From JBKHXF01 sp046566145 (lineage in GTDB: Bacteria; Actinomycetota; Nitriliruptoria; Nitriliruptorales; Nitriliruptoraceae): a stretch of DNA of 64,000 nucleotides. This document shows positions 25,717 to 37,100 of the stretch, one piece after another. The position numbers were made by a program, and so were the translations under genes. The notes under the pieces were generated by a model. That model was not told the origin of the DNA. It did not search any database and saw only the letters and a list, made by a program, of their open reading frames with translations. The stretch spans positions 124,001-188,000 of the forward strand of contig JBKHXF010000022.1 in the NCBI GenBank assembly GCA_046566145.1, written 5' to 3'. Position 1 is the first letter of the stretch. Each line of letters begins with the position of its first letter.

Positions 25717-26121
25717 TCAGGACGTCGGGTCGCAGGTGTCGCGCGCGTACGTCGTGAGCTCCGCCGCCGCATCGCGGAACTCCTGGGTGCCCAGCGCCGA
25801 CTCGTCGCCGCCGCGGGCGGCCTCCACGCCGGCGCGGACGGTGCGGGCGGCGTCGGCCACCTCCGCCGGCGCGGTCGCGACGAGCTCGTCCATGGACGCG
25901 GCGGCCGCCTCCACGTCCTGCGCGTTCACGTCGGCGAGGATGTCGAGGACGGTCACGCAGAAGCGGACCTGCTGGGCGCGCTCGTCGACCTCGGCGCGGG
26001 TGTCGGAGGCGATGTCGCGGGCCGTGTCGACGCCCTCCTGGACCTGGTCGCAGGCGGTCGCGCCGAGCGCGAGGACGCCGGCGAGGGCGAGCAGCACGGG
26101 GCGCGGGCTGCGGGTGCGCAT
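25717..26121 (-). CDS. Putative lipoprotein
   Basis: A 134-residue exported protein with a lipoprotein signal: basic MRTRSPRP, hydrophobic VLLALAGVLALG and lipobox GATAC with Cys24. The mature part is an acidic helical domain (DQVQEGVDTARDIASDTRAEVDERAQQ) with two further cysteines (FCVTV and DTCDPTS) that could pair. No enzyme motif is visible. It is divergent from aceE and directly upstream of the small hypothetical gene at 25392. The surface location is well supported by the lipobox; its role is unknown. Confidence 0.75.
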   Translation of the reverse strand: MRTRSPRPVLLALAGVLALGATACDQVQEGVDTARDIASDTRAEVDERAQQVRFCVTVLDILADVNAQDVEAAAASMDELVATAPAEVADAARTVRAGVEAARGGDESALGTQEFRDAAAELTTYARDTCDPTS

Positions 26122-26223
26122 GGGGGTCTCCTGCGGTCGGGACGGGTCGGGAGGAGAGGTTCGAGGACGCTACCGAGGGGACCGGTCGGATGGGTCGGCG
26201 CGGCCCGGGCGGGCGGACCCCGC

Positions 26224-26246
26224 CGTGACTACCGTTGGGGGTCACG
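26224..26246. promoter_or_regulatory. Inverted repeat around a -10 element before aceE
   Basis: CGTGAC (26224-26229) and GTCACG (26241-26246) flank TACCGT, a TANNNT hexamer about 70 bases before the aceE start. A regulator bound here would cover the promoter. The arms are only 6 bp, so chance is possible. Confidence 0.35.
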
Positions 26247-26304
26247 CTGAGAACGCTTCCAGCGCCGGCGGCGCGGGAGCGAACACGAACGGGTGGAGCC
26301 GACC

Positions 26305-29068
<2,764 letters not shown>

Positions 29069-29079
<11 letters not shown>

Positions 29080-30211
29080 ACGTCGCGCCGTCGAGCAGGG
29101 CGCTGACCCGCCGGTTGGTCGCGGAGAGCGTCGCCCGACAGACCGCGTCCGGGAGGTCCGGGTCCAGTCGGGCGGCGCCCACGAGGTGGTCGGTGCGGAC
29201 GTCGGTGTGCAGGTCCGCACCGACCGTCACCCTCCGGACCGGTCCGTCAGATCCCAGCTCGACCCCGGAGACCACGACCGTCGCCGTCGCGCCGCAGTCC
29301 CGCAGCAGGGCGGTGAGCGCCGACGCCGTGGCGTCCGCGGCGGCCCGGGCGATCCCCCGGCGCGACGCATCCGAGCAGGCCCGACCCATCGCTCGTCGGC
29401 CGCGTGCCGCGAGCTCGACGGAGACCTCGGACGTGTGGCCGTCGTGGACGGCCGAGATGCCCGCCGCGACGGGCCGAACGGGAGCCGCGGGCGACGGACG
29501 GCCGCGGGGCACGCTCGGCGGCAGCAGGGCCACGAAGCGGGTGGTCCCCTTTCGCCGCTCATGGTGCAGGGTGCCACCGAGCCGTCCTGCCGCGGCCCGT
29601 GCCAGCGCGAGCCCGAGCCCGCTTCCGGGCCGCGTCGCGGCGGTCTGCGCCGCCCGGTGGTGCGGGGTGAAGAGGTGGGGCTCGAAGTCCTCGGGGACCC
29701 CGGGTCCCTCGTCCGAGACGGCGAGCTCGACCCGGCCGTCCCGGAGCTCGGCGGTCACGGCCACCGGATGGCCGCCGTACTTCAGGGCGTTGGTGACGAG
29801 GTTGCGGACGACCGTCTCGAGGTCGACCCCTCCCGACCGGACCCTGGGGTCGCCGGTCACCGTGACCGCGACGGGCATCGGCCCCGCGACGTCGCCCACG
29901 ACCACGGGCAGCCACGCCCGGAGCTGGACGTCGCCCGACCCCGGCGACCCGGGCGCCGGCACCGGGTCCGGCAGCGGGAGCCCGACGAGCGAGGCGGCGA
30001 CGGCCTCGAGGCGGTCCACGTTGCGGCGTGCGGACGCGAGGACCTCGTCGACCTGCTCGGCGGTGAGCCGGGTGCCGTGCCGGCGGACGGTCTCGATCGC
30101 GGCGCGCAGGGCCGTCAGCGGGCTCGTGAGCTCGTGCCGCAGCACGTCGCTCGCGTCGACGTGCGGTCCGGCCGTACGCAACGCTCGCTCGATCGTGGTG
30201 TCGTCGTGCAT
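29069..30211 (-). CDS. Soluble histidine kinase with C-terminal extension
   Basis: A 380-residue protein without membrane segments. The phospho-His is in VLRHELTSPLTALRAAIE (about residue 26). An ATPase domain follows with N-box NLVTNALKYGG, G1 DEGPGVPEDF and G2 GSGLGLALARA, ending near residue 245 (TTRFVALLPP). About 130 further residues (from AAGISAVHDGHTSEV) form an extra beta/alpha region that I do not recognise. The gene runs convergently into aceE and overlaps its last 11 bases. Its signal input is unknown; the extra domain may provide it. Confidence 0.85.
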
Positions 30212-30326
30212 GGACGTGTCCCCTCGAGGGCCCCACCTCCGCGGTGGGCCCCGGCCGGGAGGTCTTCTGCGGCCGACCGGTCGAGTCCTCCCCGCCGTGC
30301 GTTCCGGCCGCCGCGCCGGTCGCGGG

Positions 30327-30332
30327 TAGCCT
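30327..30332 (+). promoter_or_regulatory. Predicted -10 element TAGCCT for tdk
   Basis: TAGCCT fits TANNNT and lies 29 bases before the tdk GTG. Confidence 0.45.
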
Positions 30333-30360
30333 CCCCTCGCGCTCGTCGAGAGGACCCGGG

Positions 30361-30990
30361 GTGGCCGAGCTCACGTTCCTGTACGGGACGATGAACTGCG
30401 GCAAGTCCGCGATGGCGCTGCAGATGCACCACCACCGTCGGCTCGCCGGCAAGCGCGTGCTGCTCTACACGCTGCACACCCGCGAGGACGGGGTCATCGC
30501 GTCCCGCATCGGCATCCGCCACGAGGCCACGGTCGTCGACGAGACGTTCGGGTTCTTCGCCGACGTGAAGCGCCACGTCCTGGCCGGCGTCGTCGACGAG
30601 GTGTTCGTCGACGAGGCGCAGTTCTGCACGGCGGCGCAGGTCGAGGACCTGGCCGCGGTGGTCGACCAGCTCGGCATCGAGGTGTGGGCGTTCGGGCTCC
30701 TGAGCGACTTCACCACCGCCCTGTTCGAGGGGTCGCACCGGCTGCTGGAGCTCGCCGACTCGCGCCGGGAGATGCCCGTCGAGGCGCTGTGCTGGTGCGG
30801 GCGCCGGGCCACCCACAACGCCCGCACCGTGGACGGGCGGATCGTGCGGGGTGGCGACACCGTCGTGGTCGGTGACCTCGGCGCCGGCGGCATCGCCTAC
30901 GAGGTGCTGTGTCGGGCCCACCACACCGAGGGCGTGACCCGCGCGGTCGCCGAGGAGCGCCCCGTGCGAGCCCCCACGCTGGGGTTCTGA
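30361..30990 (+). CDS. tdk: Thymidine kinase (type II)
   Basis: A 209-residue salvage kinase that phosphorylates thymidine with ATP. The P-loop is YGTMNCGKS, the Walker-B/catalytic region DEVFVDEAQF with the catalytic Glu, and FGLLSDF forms part of the substrate site. C-terminal ALCWCGRRATHNAR and VLCRAHH supply the zinc ligands of type II kinases. The GTG at 30361 begins the first strand directly. A strong hairpin follows at 31022-31049. Many actinobacteria lack tdk, so its presence is a mild peculiarity. Confidence 0.93.
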   Translation: MAELTFLYGTMNCGKSAMALQMHHHRRLAGKRVLLYTLHTREDGVIASRIGIRHEATVVDETFGFFADVKRHVLAGVVDEVFVDEAQFCTAAQVEDLAAVVDQLGIEVWAFGLLSDFTTALFEGSHRLLELADSRREMPVEALCWCGRRATHNARTVDGRIVRGGDTVVVGDLGAGGIAYEVLCRAHHTEGVTRAVAEERPVRAPTLGF

Positions 30991-31021
30991 GCCCGCCGCC
31001 GAGCGGCCCACCCGGACGCGA

Positions 31022-31049
31022 CGAGGCCCCGCACGGTGGCGGGGCCTCG
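31022..31049. terminator. 11-bp terminator-like hairpin between tdk and tRNA-Phe
   Basis: CGAGGCCCCGC and GCGGGGCCTCG enclose ACGGTG. It lies 32 bases after the tdk stop on one strand and six bases beyond the tRNA-Phe 3' end on the other, so it can serve both. Confidence 0.65.
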
Positions 31050-31054
31050 AGGGG

Positions 31055-31127
31055 TGGTCAGGGGCGGGGTCGAACCGCCGACACCACGATTTTCAGTCGT
31101 GTGCTCTACCAACTGAGCTACCTGACC
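31055..31127 (-). tRNA. tRNA-Phe (GAA)
   Basis: A 73-base cloverleaf: 7-bp acceptor GGTCAGG/CCTGACC, D-stem GCTC/GAGC, anticodon arm CACGA-CTGAAAA-TCGTG with anticodon GAA, T-arm GGCGG/CCGCC with TTCGACC, discriminator A. CCA is not encoded. It is last in the Lys-Asp-Phe minus-strand cluster. Confidence 0.97.
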
Positions 31128-31160
31128 GCACCGTCTCCCGACGACGGGCCGGGAACGGAT

Positions 31161-31187
31161 CGGCGGTCGGTCCCAGACCGACCGCCG
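31161..31187 (-). terminator. 11-bp hairpin between tRNA-Asp and tRNA-Phe
   Basis: CGGCGGTCGGT and its complement enclose a 5-base loop, three bases beyond the tRNA-Asp 3' end. It may be a processing or termination signal within the tRNA cluster. Confidence 0.5.
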
Positions 31188-31189
31188 AG

Positions 31190-31264
31190 CGGACCTGACG
31201 GGATTTGAACCCGCGGCCTCCACCTTGACAGGGTGGCGAGCACTCCAAACTGCTCCACAGGTCC
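31190..31264 (-). tRNA. tRNA-Asp (GTC)
   Basis: A 75-base cloverleaf: acceptor GGACCTG/CAGGTCC, D-stem GAGC/GCTC, anticodon arm CCACC-CTGTCAA-GGTGG with anticodon GTC, T-arm GCGGG-TTCAAAT-CCCGT, discriminator G. CCA is not encoded. Confidence 0.97.
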
Positions 31265-31277
31265 TCGTGGAACTTCG

Positions 31278-31349
31278 TGGGCCGCGCAGGATTCGAACCT
31301 GCAACCAGCGGATTAAAAGTCCGATGCTCTGCCGTTGAGCTAGCGGCCC
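31278..31349 (-). tRNA. tRNA-Lys (TTT)
   Basis: A 72-base cloverleaf: acceptor GGGCCGC/GCGGCCC, D-stem GCTC/GAGC, anticodon arm TCGGA-CTTTTAA-TCCGC with anticodon TTT, T-arm GCAGG-TTCGAAT-CCTGC, discriminator A. It is first of the three co-oriented tRNAs. A possible promoter (TTGGCG, 18 bases, TACGCT at 31415-31420 on the minus strand) lies about 65 bases upstream. Confidence 0.97.
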
Positions 31350-31460
31350 GCAGGGGTCGATCGTGCACCCCGGTCGGTCGCAGCCCGAGGCAGCAGCCCC
31401 GCGAAGCGTGCGGAAGCGTACGCACACGGTCGCGGTTGCGCCAACCGGAGGACGGCACCG

Positions 31461-31466
31461 TAGCCT
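31461..31466 (+). promoter_or_regulatory. Predicted -10 element TAGCCT for mshD
   Basis: TAGCCT lies 22 bases before the mshD ATG, leaving a leader just long enough for its GGAGG ribosome site. Confidence 0.45.
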
Positions 31467-31487
31467 CCGGCGTCCGGAGGTCGCGCG

Positions 31488-32483
31488 ATGCAGCCAGGAG
31501 GGCACGGCGAGGTCGTCGCCGAACGAGGCGGCGTGGTCGCCCGCGTCCTCGACGGCCCCGACCGGGTCGACGCCGCCCTGGCGCTGCTCGACCGCGCCGA
31601 GACCGCCGCCGGGTCGCCTCTGGTCGACGAGGCCGAGCGCGCCCGGCTGCAGGCGCTGGCCCAGGGGCGCGCCCGCCACGGCGAGCACCACCACGGGGTG
31701 CTCGCGCGTCGCGGCACGGTGGCCGTCGGCTACGCCGGCCTGGTGCTGCCCGGGACCGCGGACGACGACCGGGCCGTCGGTGACGTCGCCGTCGCCAGGG
31801 AGCACCGGCCGTGCGGCGACACCATCCACACGCTGCTCGGCGCGATGGAGACGCTTGCCGGCGACCACGCAGCCGACCGGATGCAGGTCTGGATCCGTCA
31901 CGCCGACCCCGAGGACGTGCGCTGCGCCGCCGACGCCGGCTACGGCGTCGAGCGTCGGCTGGGCGTGCTCGGCCGGGACCTCACCGACCTGCACGAGCAC
32001 GACTGGGGCCGAGACGACGCCGACCCGCTGCCCGTCGGGTGGCGGCTGCGCAGCTACGTGCCGGGCGAGGACGACCAGGCCGTCGTCACGCTGCTCCGCG
32101 CCGCGTACGCCGGCACGCCCGAGGAGGGCTGGGAGGTCGCCGACCTGGTCGCCCGCACGGACTACGACTGGTTCGCCCCCGAGGACCTCCTGCTCGCCCA
32201 GGGCGAGGACGGGCGGCTCGGCGGGCTCCACTGGACCAAGCGGCGCGGCGGGAAGGTCGGGGAGGTCTACAACCTCGCCGTCGCCCCCCACGCCCGAGGG
32301 GGAGGGCTCGGCGCGAGCCTGCTACACGCCGGCCTGCACCACCTGCGCGACGTCGGCTGCACCGAGGTGCTGCTGTGGGTCGACCTCGGCAACGAGCCGG
32401 CGGTGCGGCTCTACACCTCGCAGGGGTTCACGACCCGCTGGGAGGACGTGGCCCTGACCCGTCGCATCCGACCGACCGGCTGA
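31488..32483 (+). CDS. mshD: Mycothiol synthase MshD
   Basis: A 331-residue protein with two GNAT domains, which acetylates the cysteinyl group in the last step of mycothiol synthesis. The N-terminal domain (1-165) is degenerate and the C-terminal one active. DYDWFAPEDLLLA, LHWTKRRGGKVGEVYNLAVAP and the acetyl-CoA loop RGGGLGASLLHAGL match MshD, and LYTSQGFTTRWEDVAL closes the fold. The ATG is preceded by GGAGG. It ends five bases before the convergent glnR stop. The mshD-glnR pairing also occurs in mycobacteria (from memory), supporting the name. Confidence 0.88.
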   Translation: MQPGGHGEVVAERGGVVARVLDGPDRVDAALALLDRAETAAGSPLVDEAERARLQALAQGRARHGEHHHGVLARRGTVAVGYAGLVLPGTADDDRAVGDVAVAREHRPCGDTIHTLLGAMETLAGDHAADRMQVWIRHADPEDVRCAADAGYGVERRLGVLGRDLTDLHEHDWGRDDADPLPVGWRLRSYVPGEDDQAVVTLLRAAYAGTPEEGWEVADLVARTDYDWFAPEDLLLAQGEDGRLGGLHWTKRRGGKVGEVYNLAVAPHARGGGLGASLLHAGLHHLRDVGCTEVLLWVDLGNEPAVRLYTSQGFTTRWEDVALTRRIRPTG

Positions 32484-32488
32484 CGGGA

Positions 32489-33193
32489 TCAGGCGTCGCC
32501 GCCGCCCTCGTCCTGGCTCGACCCACGACGCGTGCCCGGCGGGACCAGCTTGTAGCCCACGCCGCGCACCGTCACGATCAACGACTCGTACTCGGGCCCG
32601 AGCTTCGCGCGGAGCCGCCGGATGTGGACGTCGACCGTGCGCGAGCCGCCGAAGTAGTCGTAGCCCCACACCTCCGACAGCAGCATCTCGCGCGTGTAGA
32701 CGCGGTTCGGGGAGCCGGCGAGGGTCTTCAGCAGCTCGAACTCCTTGTAGGTGAGGTCGAGCGGCTGTCCCCGGAGGCGCACCTGGTAGCTCTCCTCGTC
32801 CACGACGAGGTCACCGACGTTCGCGGCGCGGGCGTGGCGGTCGACGTTGGCGCGGTCGACGGCGACCCGAAGCCGTGTCTCGACCTCGGCCGGGGAGGCC
32901 TGTGGGAGCATCCAGTCCTCGAAGCCCCACGACGCCTTCAGCGCCGCCAGTCCGCCCTCGGAGATCACCACGACGACCGGGCGACGCAGGTCGTGGACGG
33001 CGGCGGTCCGGACGCACGCGGCGGCCTCCCGCAGGTCCTGGGTCGCGTCGACCACGATGCAGTCGCTGTCGGACACGCCCGCGAGCGACGACGGGTCGAG
33101 CGGCGTGTCGGCCAGCGTGTGGTCGAGGTACTCGAGCGACGGCAGGAGGGACTTCCCGCCGCCGACCCGGTCGGTCAGCACCAGCAGGTGCAC
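32489..33193 (-). CDS. glnR: GlnR-type OmpR-family orphan response regulator
   Basis: A 234-residue regulator of nitrogen metabolism. The N-terminal receiver is atypical: it has VVDATQDL and VISEGGLAALKASWGFEDWMLP but not the usual set of phosphorylation residues, as in known GlnR proteins. The C-terminal winged helix reads LDLTYKEFELLKTLAGSPNRV, SEVWGYDYFGGSRTVDVHI and VRGVGYKLVPP, nearly identical to GlnR. GlnR controls ammonium assimilation genes in actinobacteria without a partner kinase. The GTG at 33193 begins the first strand (VHLLVLTD). It is convergent with mshD. Confidence 0.9.
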   Translation of the reverse strand: MHLLVLTDRVGGGKSLLPSLEYLDHTLADTPLDPSSLAGVSDSDCIVVDATQDLREAAACVRTAAVHDLRRPVVVVISEGGLAALKASWGFEDWMLPQASPAEVETRLRVAVDRANVDRHARAANVGDLVVDEESYQVRLRGQPLDLTYKEFELLKTLAGSPNRVYTREMLLSEVWGYDYFGGSRTVDVHIRRLRAKLGPEYESLIVTVRGVGYKLVPPGTRRGSSQDEGGGDA

Positions 33194-33249
33194 CGTGCCT
33201 CCATCCCCGCGCTCGCCTCGTGCGTGCGCCGGTGGCAGGATGCCAGAGA

Positions 33250-34164
33250 GTGTCCGAGACCGTCCACACCACGCCCCACGCCCCCCACCTCGACGGGGGC
33301 GTCCCGTCGCCCCGGCGTCGGGGGCACGTGCGTGCGCTGCTCGAGACCCGGGGGCACCTCGGGGGCTTCGCGACCCCCCACGTGCACGCCGCCCTCGCCG
33401 CCGGTGACGGCACCCGGCTCGCGGCCACCTGGCTGCGCGGCCCCACCCCCGACGCGCCGGCGGTCGTGCTCGCCCACGGGTTCGCCGCGCACCGCCGCAA
33501 GCCCGCCTACGCGCTCCTGGCCGACCACCTGCGGGCGCTCGTGCACGTCCTGACGCTCGACCTGCGGGGGCACGGGCAGTCCGCCGGCGCATCGACGCTC
33601 GGCGACCGGGAGGCGCTCGACGTCGCGGCGGGCGTGCGCTGGCTGCGGGCCCTCGGGCACCGGCACGTCGGCGTGGTCGGGGTCTCCATGGGGGCCACGT
33701 CCGCGCTGCACGCCGCGGCCCTCGCCCCCGAGGGCACCGCCGGCGCGCCCGACCAGGTCGTCGCGGTTTCGGCCCCGGCGCGGCTCCTCGACCCGCCCGA
33801 GACCCCGCCGATCCAGCGACTGCACGACATCTGGACCACGCCGTGGAAGCGGCACGGGATGCGGGTGGCGCTCGGGGTCACGGTCGTCCCGCCGGCGGCG
33901 TGGACGGCGCCGCCCGACCCGGTCGACGCCGCCGGCGCGACCCGCGCCCCGCTGCTGGTGGTCCACGGCGAGGACGACGCCTACTTCCCGATCGCCGACG
34001 CCGAGGCGCTCGCCGCCGGCGCCGGCGGCCCCGCGACCCTGTGGCGCGAGCCGGCCGGCTTCGGTCACGCGGAGGACGGTGTCTCCGCGCGCCTCGCCGA
34101 CCGGCTCGGCCTGGCCATCAGGGCAGCAGCCACCACGGGACGTCACCCGGCCGCCGGCGGCTGA
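33250..34164 (+). CDS. Alpha/beta hydrolase
   Basis: A 304-residue alpha/beta hydrolase. The oxyanion-type motif is VLAHGFAAHRR, DLRGHGQS is a conserved loop, the nucleophile elbow GVSMGA carries the Ser, VHGEDDAYFP supplies the acid and GFGHAEDG the His. Substrate is unknown; the family includes esterases and acyl hydrolases. The GTG at 33250 is preceded by CCAGAGA. Its 3' end overlaps the convergent LPATG gene by 47 bases. It is divergent from glnR. Confidence 0.87.
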   Translation: MSETVHTTPHAPHLDGGVPSPRRRGHVRALLETRGHLGGFATPHVHAALAAGDGTRLAATWLRGPTPDAPAVVLAHGFAAHRRKPAYALLADHLRALVHVLTLDLRGHGQSAGASTLGDREALDVAAGVRWLRALGHRHVGVVGVSMGATSALHAAALAPEGTAGAPDQVVAVSAPARLLDPPETPPIQRLHDIWTTPWKRHGMRVALGVTVVPPAAWTAPPDPVDAAGATRAPLLVVHGEDDAYFPIADAEALAAGAGGPATLWREPAGFGHAEDGVSARLADRLGLAIRAAATTGRHPAAGG

Positions 34165-37100
34165 GGAGCACCGTCGCGGCGCCGAGCAGCATCGCCAGCA
34201 GGCCGACCGCGCCGAGGCGGGCCGTGTCCGCTCCCGTCGCCGGCAGCGGCGGCTCCAGCACCTCGTCGAACACGACCGTCACGTACACCTGCTCACGGTC
34301 GGTGTCGGTCGCAGGTCCGATCGGCGACTGCCCGGTCACCACCGCCACGTTCAGCACGTCGCCGCGGTCGGCGTCGGCCTCGGTGACGACGTGGTCCGCG
34401 AACGCCTCGATGACCTGACCCGGCGCCAGCGTCGTGGTCGGCAGGGTGATGGTGCCGAGCACGTCGTCGACCAGCGTGACGTCGGTCAGGGTCTCCTCGC
34501 CGGTGTTCTCGATGCGGTAGCGGTAGCGGATGGTGGTGGTCTCGCCCTCGGTGAAGACGACGCCCTTCAGCCCGTCGGACCCGATCGGGACGAGCGCCTC
34601 CTTCACCAGGTCGATGCCGATGACGCTCGGCAGGACCTCGACGAGGAAGACCTCCTCGTCGTCCGTGGCCGTCACCTCGGTGTCGTCGGGCGCGAGGCCC
34701 GTGACCACCGCGACGTTCGCGACCGACCCGGCGGTGTTGTCCGCCGCCGTCACCGGGTGCGTGGCGGTCACCGTGATCTCGTCGCCCGGCTGCAGGACGG
34801 TGCCCTCGGTGCCGTCGAGAAGGGTCCCGAGCACGTCGTCGACGAGGACGATGGTGTCGAGCGGCACGGGGCCGAGGTTGGTGATCGTGTACCGGTACTC
34901 GATCGTCGGCGGGGCGTCGGGGTCGTAGACGATCGCCTTGATGTCGTCCGCGTCCGCCTCGACCAGCGCCTCCTTCACGAGCCCGATGGCGGCCCAGTCC
35001 TTGGTCCCGGTGGCGTCCTCGACCCGCTCCGTCTCACCCACGACCGCGAGGTACGAGCCGGTCAGGGTCGAGGTGCCCGGCACCGCCGACACGATCGTGA
35101 CCCGGCAGGTCCCGGCCGCGTCGGTCGTGCACGTCCCGGAGCGGGCGCCCGCGTCGATGGTGCCGTCGTCGATCGCGGTGATCGTGCCGACGCCGCTGAG
35201 CACGATCGCCACGTCCTCGCCGGCCAGCGGGGCCGCCGTGCTGCTGGTGGCGGTCACCTCGAACTCGGGCTGCTCCTCCTCGGGGGCCGGACCACGGTCC
35301 TCGAGGAGGGTGAAGGTGAAGGTGTGCGGGTCACCGAGGGCGTTGATGGCCGTCGGCGGGTCGACCAGGAGGTCCACGTCGACCCATGTCTTCACGCCCT
35401 CGTCGTCGACGGTCCGTTCCGTGGCGAACTCACCCGTCCCGGCGACGCCGGTCCACTCGGCCTGCAGCGTCGTCCTGCCCGGGGTGCTCGAGGTGATGAC
35501 CACCTGGCAGACGCCCTGGTCGTCCGTGCCGTCGTCGGCGCACCCGTCGGTCACGATCGAGCCGACGCTGTCCTCGGTCAGCCACACGGTGGGGAACACG
35601 CCCTCGACCGCGAGCGGTCCGGCGTCGTCCTCGCCGCGGTCGAGGGTGACCGTGACGTCGAACGTGTGCGTGGTGCCGGTCAGGTTCTCCGCGTCGTCGG
35701 AGACGACGAGGTCGAACTGGATCCACTCCTTGCTCCCGGGCGGGTCGCTCGAGAACAGGTGCTGCGACTGGCCGACCGCGCCGAGGTAGCTGGCGCTGAC
35801 CGTCGCGACCGTGGGCGTCGGCGAGTTCACCGTGACGGTGCACGTCCCGTCCTGGCCCGTGCCGTCATCGCAGTCGGAGGTGGCGGTCGCGGCGACCGCA
35901 TCCGGGGTCACCGTGATGCTCGGGACGGCGCCGACGACCGGGACGAACCCCGTCCCGTCGTGCACCTCCACGAGTACGGTGAAGTCGTGCGGGTCACCGA
36001 CGTGGTTCTGGGCGCTCTCCGGGGTCACGGTCACCCGGTAGGTCGTCCAGCGCTTCGCGCCGTCCGGGTCCGAGGTGAGCTCCACCGTGTGCTCGCCGAC
36101 GGCCACGTCGGCCGATGCGGAGAGGACCGCCGTGCCGGGGGTCGTCGAGGTGATCACGACGTCGCAGGTGCCGCCGAGCCCCGTGGTGCAGGAGGCGCTC
36201 AGTCCGTCCTCGGCGATCTCGCCGTTCGCGGACGTGATGGTCGCGACGAGCGAGGTCAGCGTGAGCTGGATCGTCCGGCCGCTGACCGGGACCAGCTTCG
36301 GGTCGCTGGAGGTCAGCGTCACCGTGAGCGGGTGGTCCGGCTCGACCGGCAGGAGGTTGACGTCGGACTCCGGGCTGATGGAGAGCGACAGGTCGACCCA
36401 GGTCTTGGTGGCCTGGAGCAGGTCGTCCTCGCCCGGCACCCAGCCGTCGGCGCCCTCGACGAGTGGGACGTGGTGCTGCAGGACCTCGTCGTCGAACGGG
36501 TACGTCGCGTGGATGTCCGTCAACGTGACGGTCCGGCTGCCGGTCGTCGAGCGGTTCACCGTGATCGTGCAGGTGCCGGACGCGAGCGCGTCGCAGGTGT
36601 CGGCGTCGTCGGGGTGGGCGGGGCCGGACACGTCGAAGTCGACCGATCCGTCGGGTGCGAGCACCCAGCCACCGCCGTCGTTGCGCCAGACCGTGACCTC
36701 GAACCCGTGGGCCTCCCCGGTCGGGTTGACGGCGTTGCCGTCGAGCGTCGCCCGGTAGGCGACCCACCGCTTCGTCGCGCTCGGCTTGGCGGGGCTGAAC
36801 ACGTCGACCTGGGTCTCGAACTCGCTCCAGAACCCGTCCACGCCGGTCACGGTGAGGGTGCCCTCGCCGGGGCTCGAGGACGAGACGGTGATCGTGCAGG
36901 TGCCGTCCTCGCCGGTGGTGCAGCCGCCGGCGTCGGCGGTGGAGCCGGCCGGCCCGACCCACTTGGTCGTGACGTCGACCCCGGGGGCGAGCGCACGGGA
37001 GTCGCCGTCGTCCGCCCAGACGGAGATCGTGAACTCGTGGTCCTCTCCGGTGAGGTTCAGCCCGTCCGGCGCCACGTCGACGACCCAGCCGATCCAGCGC

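Noticed and set aside
31055..31349. Integration site at the tRNA cluster
   Set aside because: No integrase, no duplicated tRNA 3' end and no foreign-looking genes nearby.
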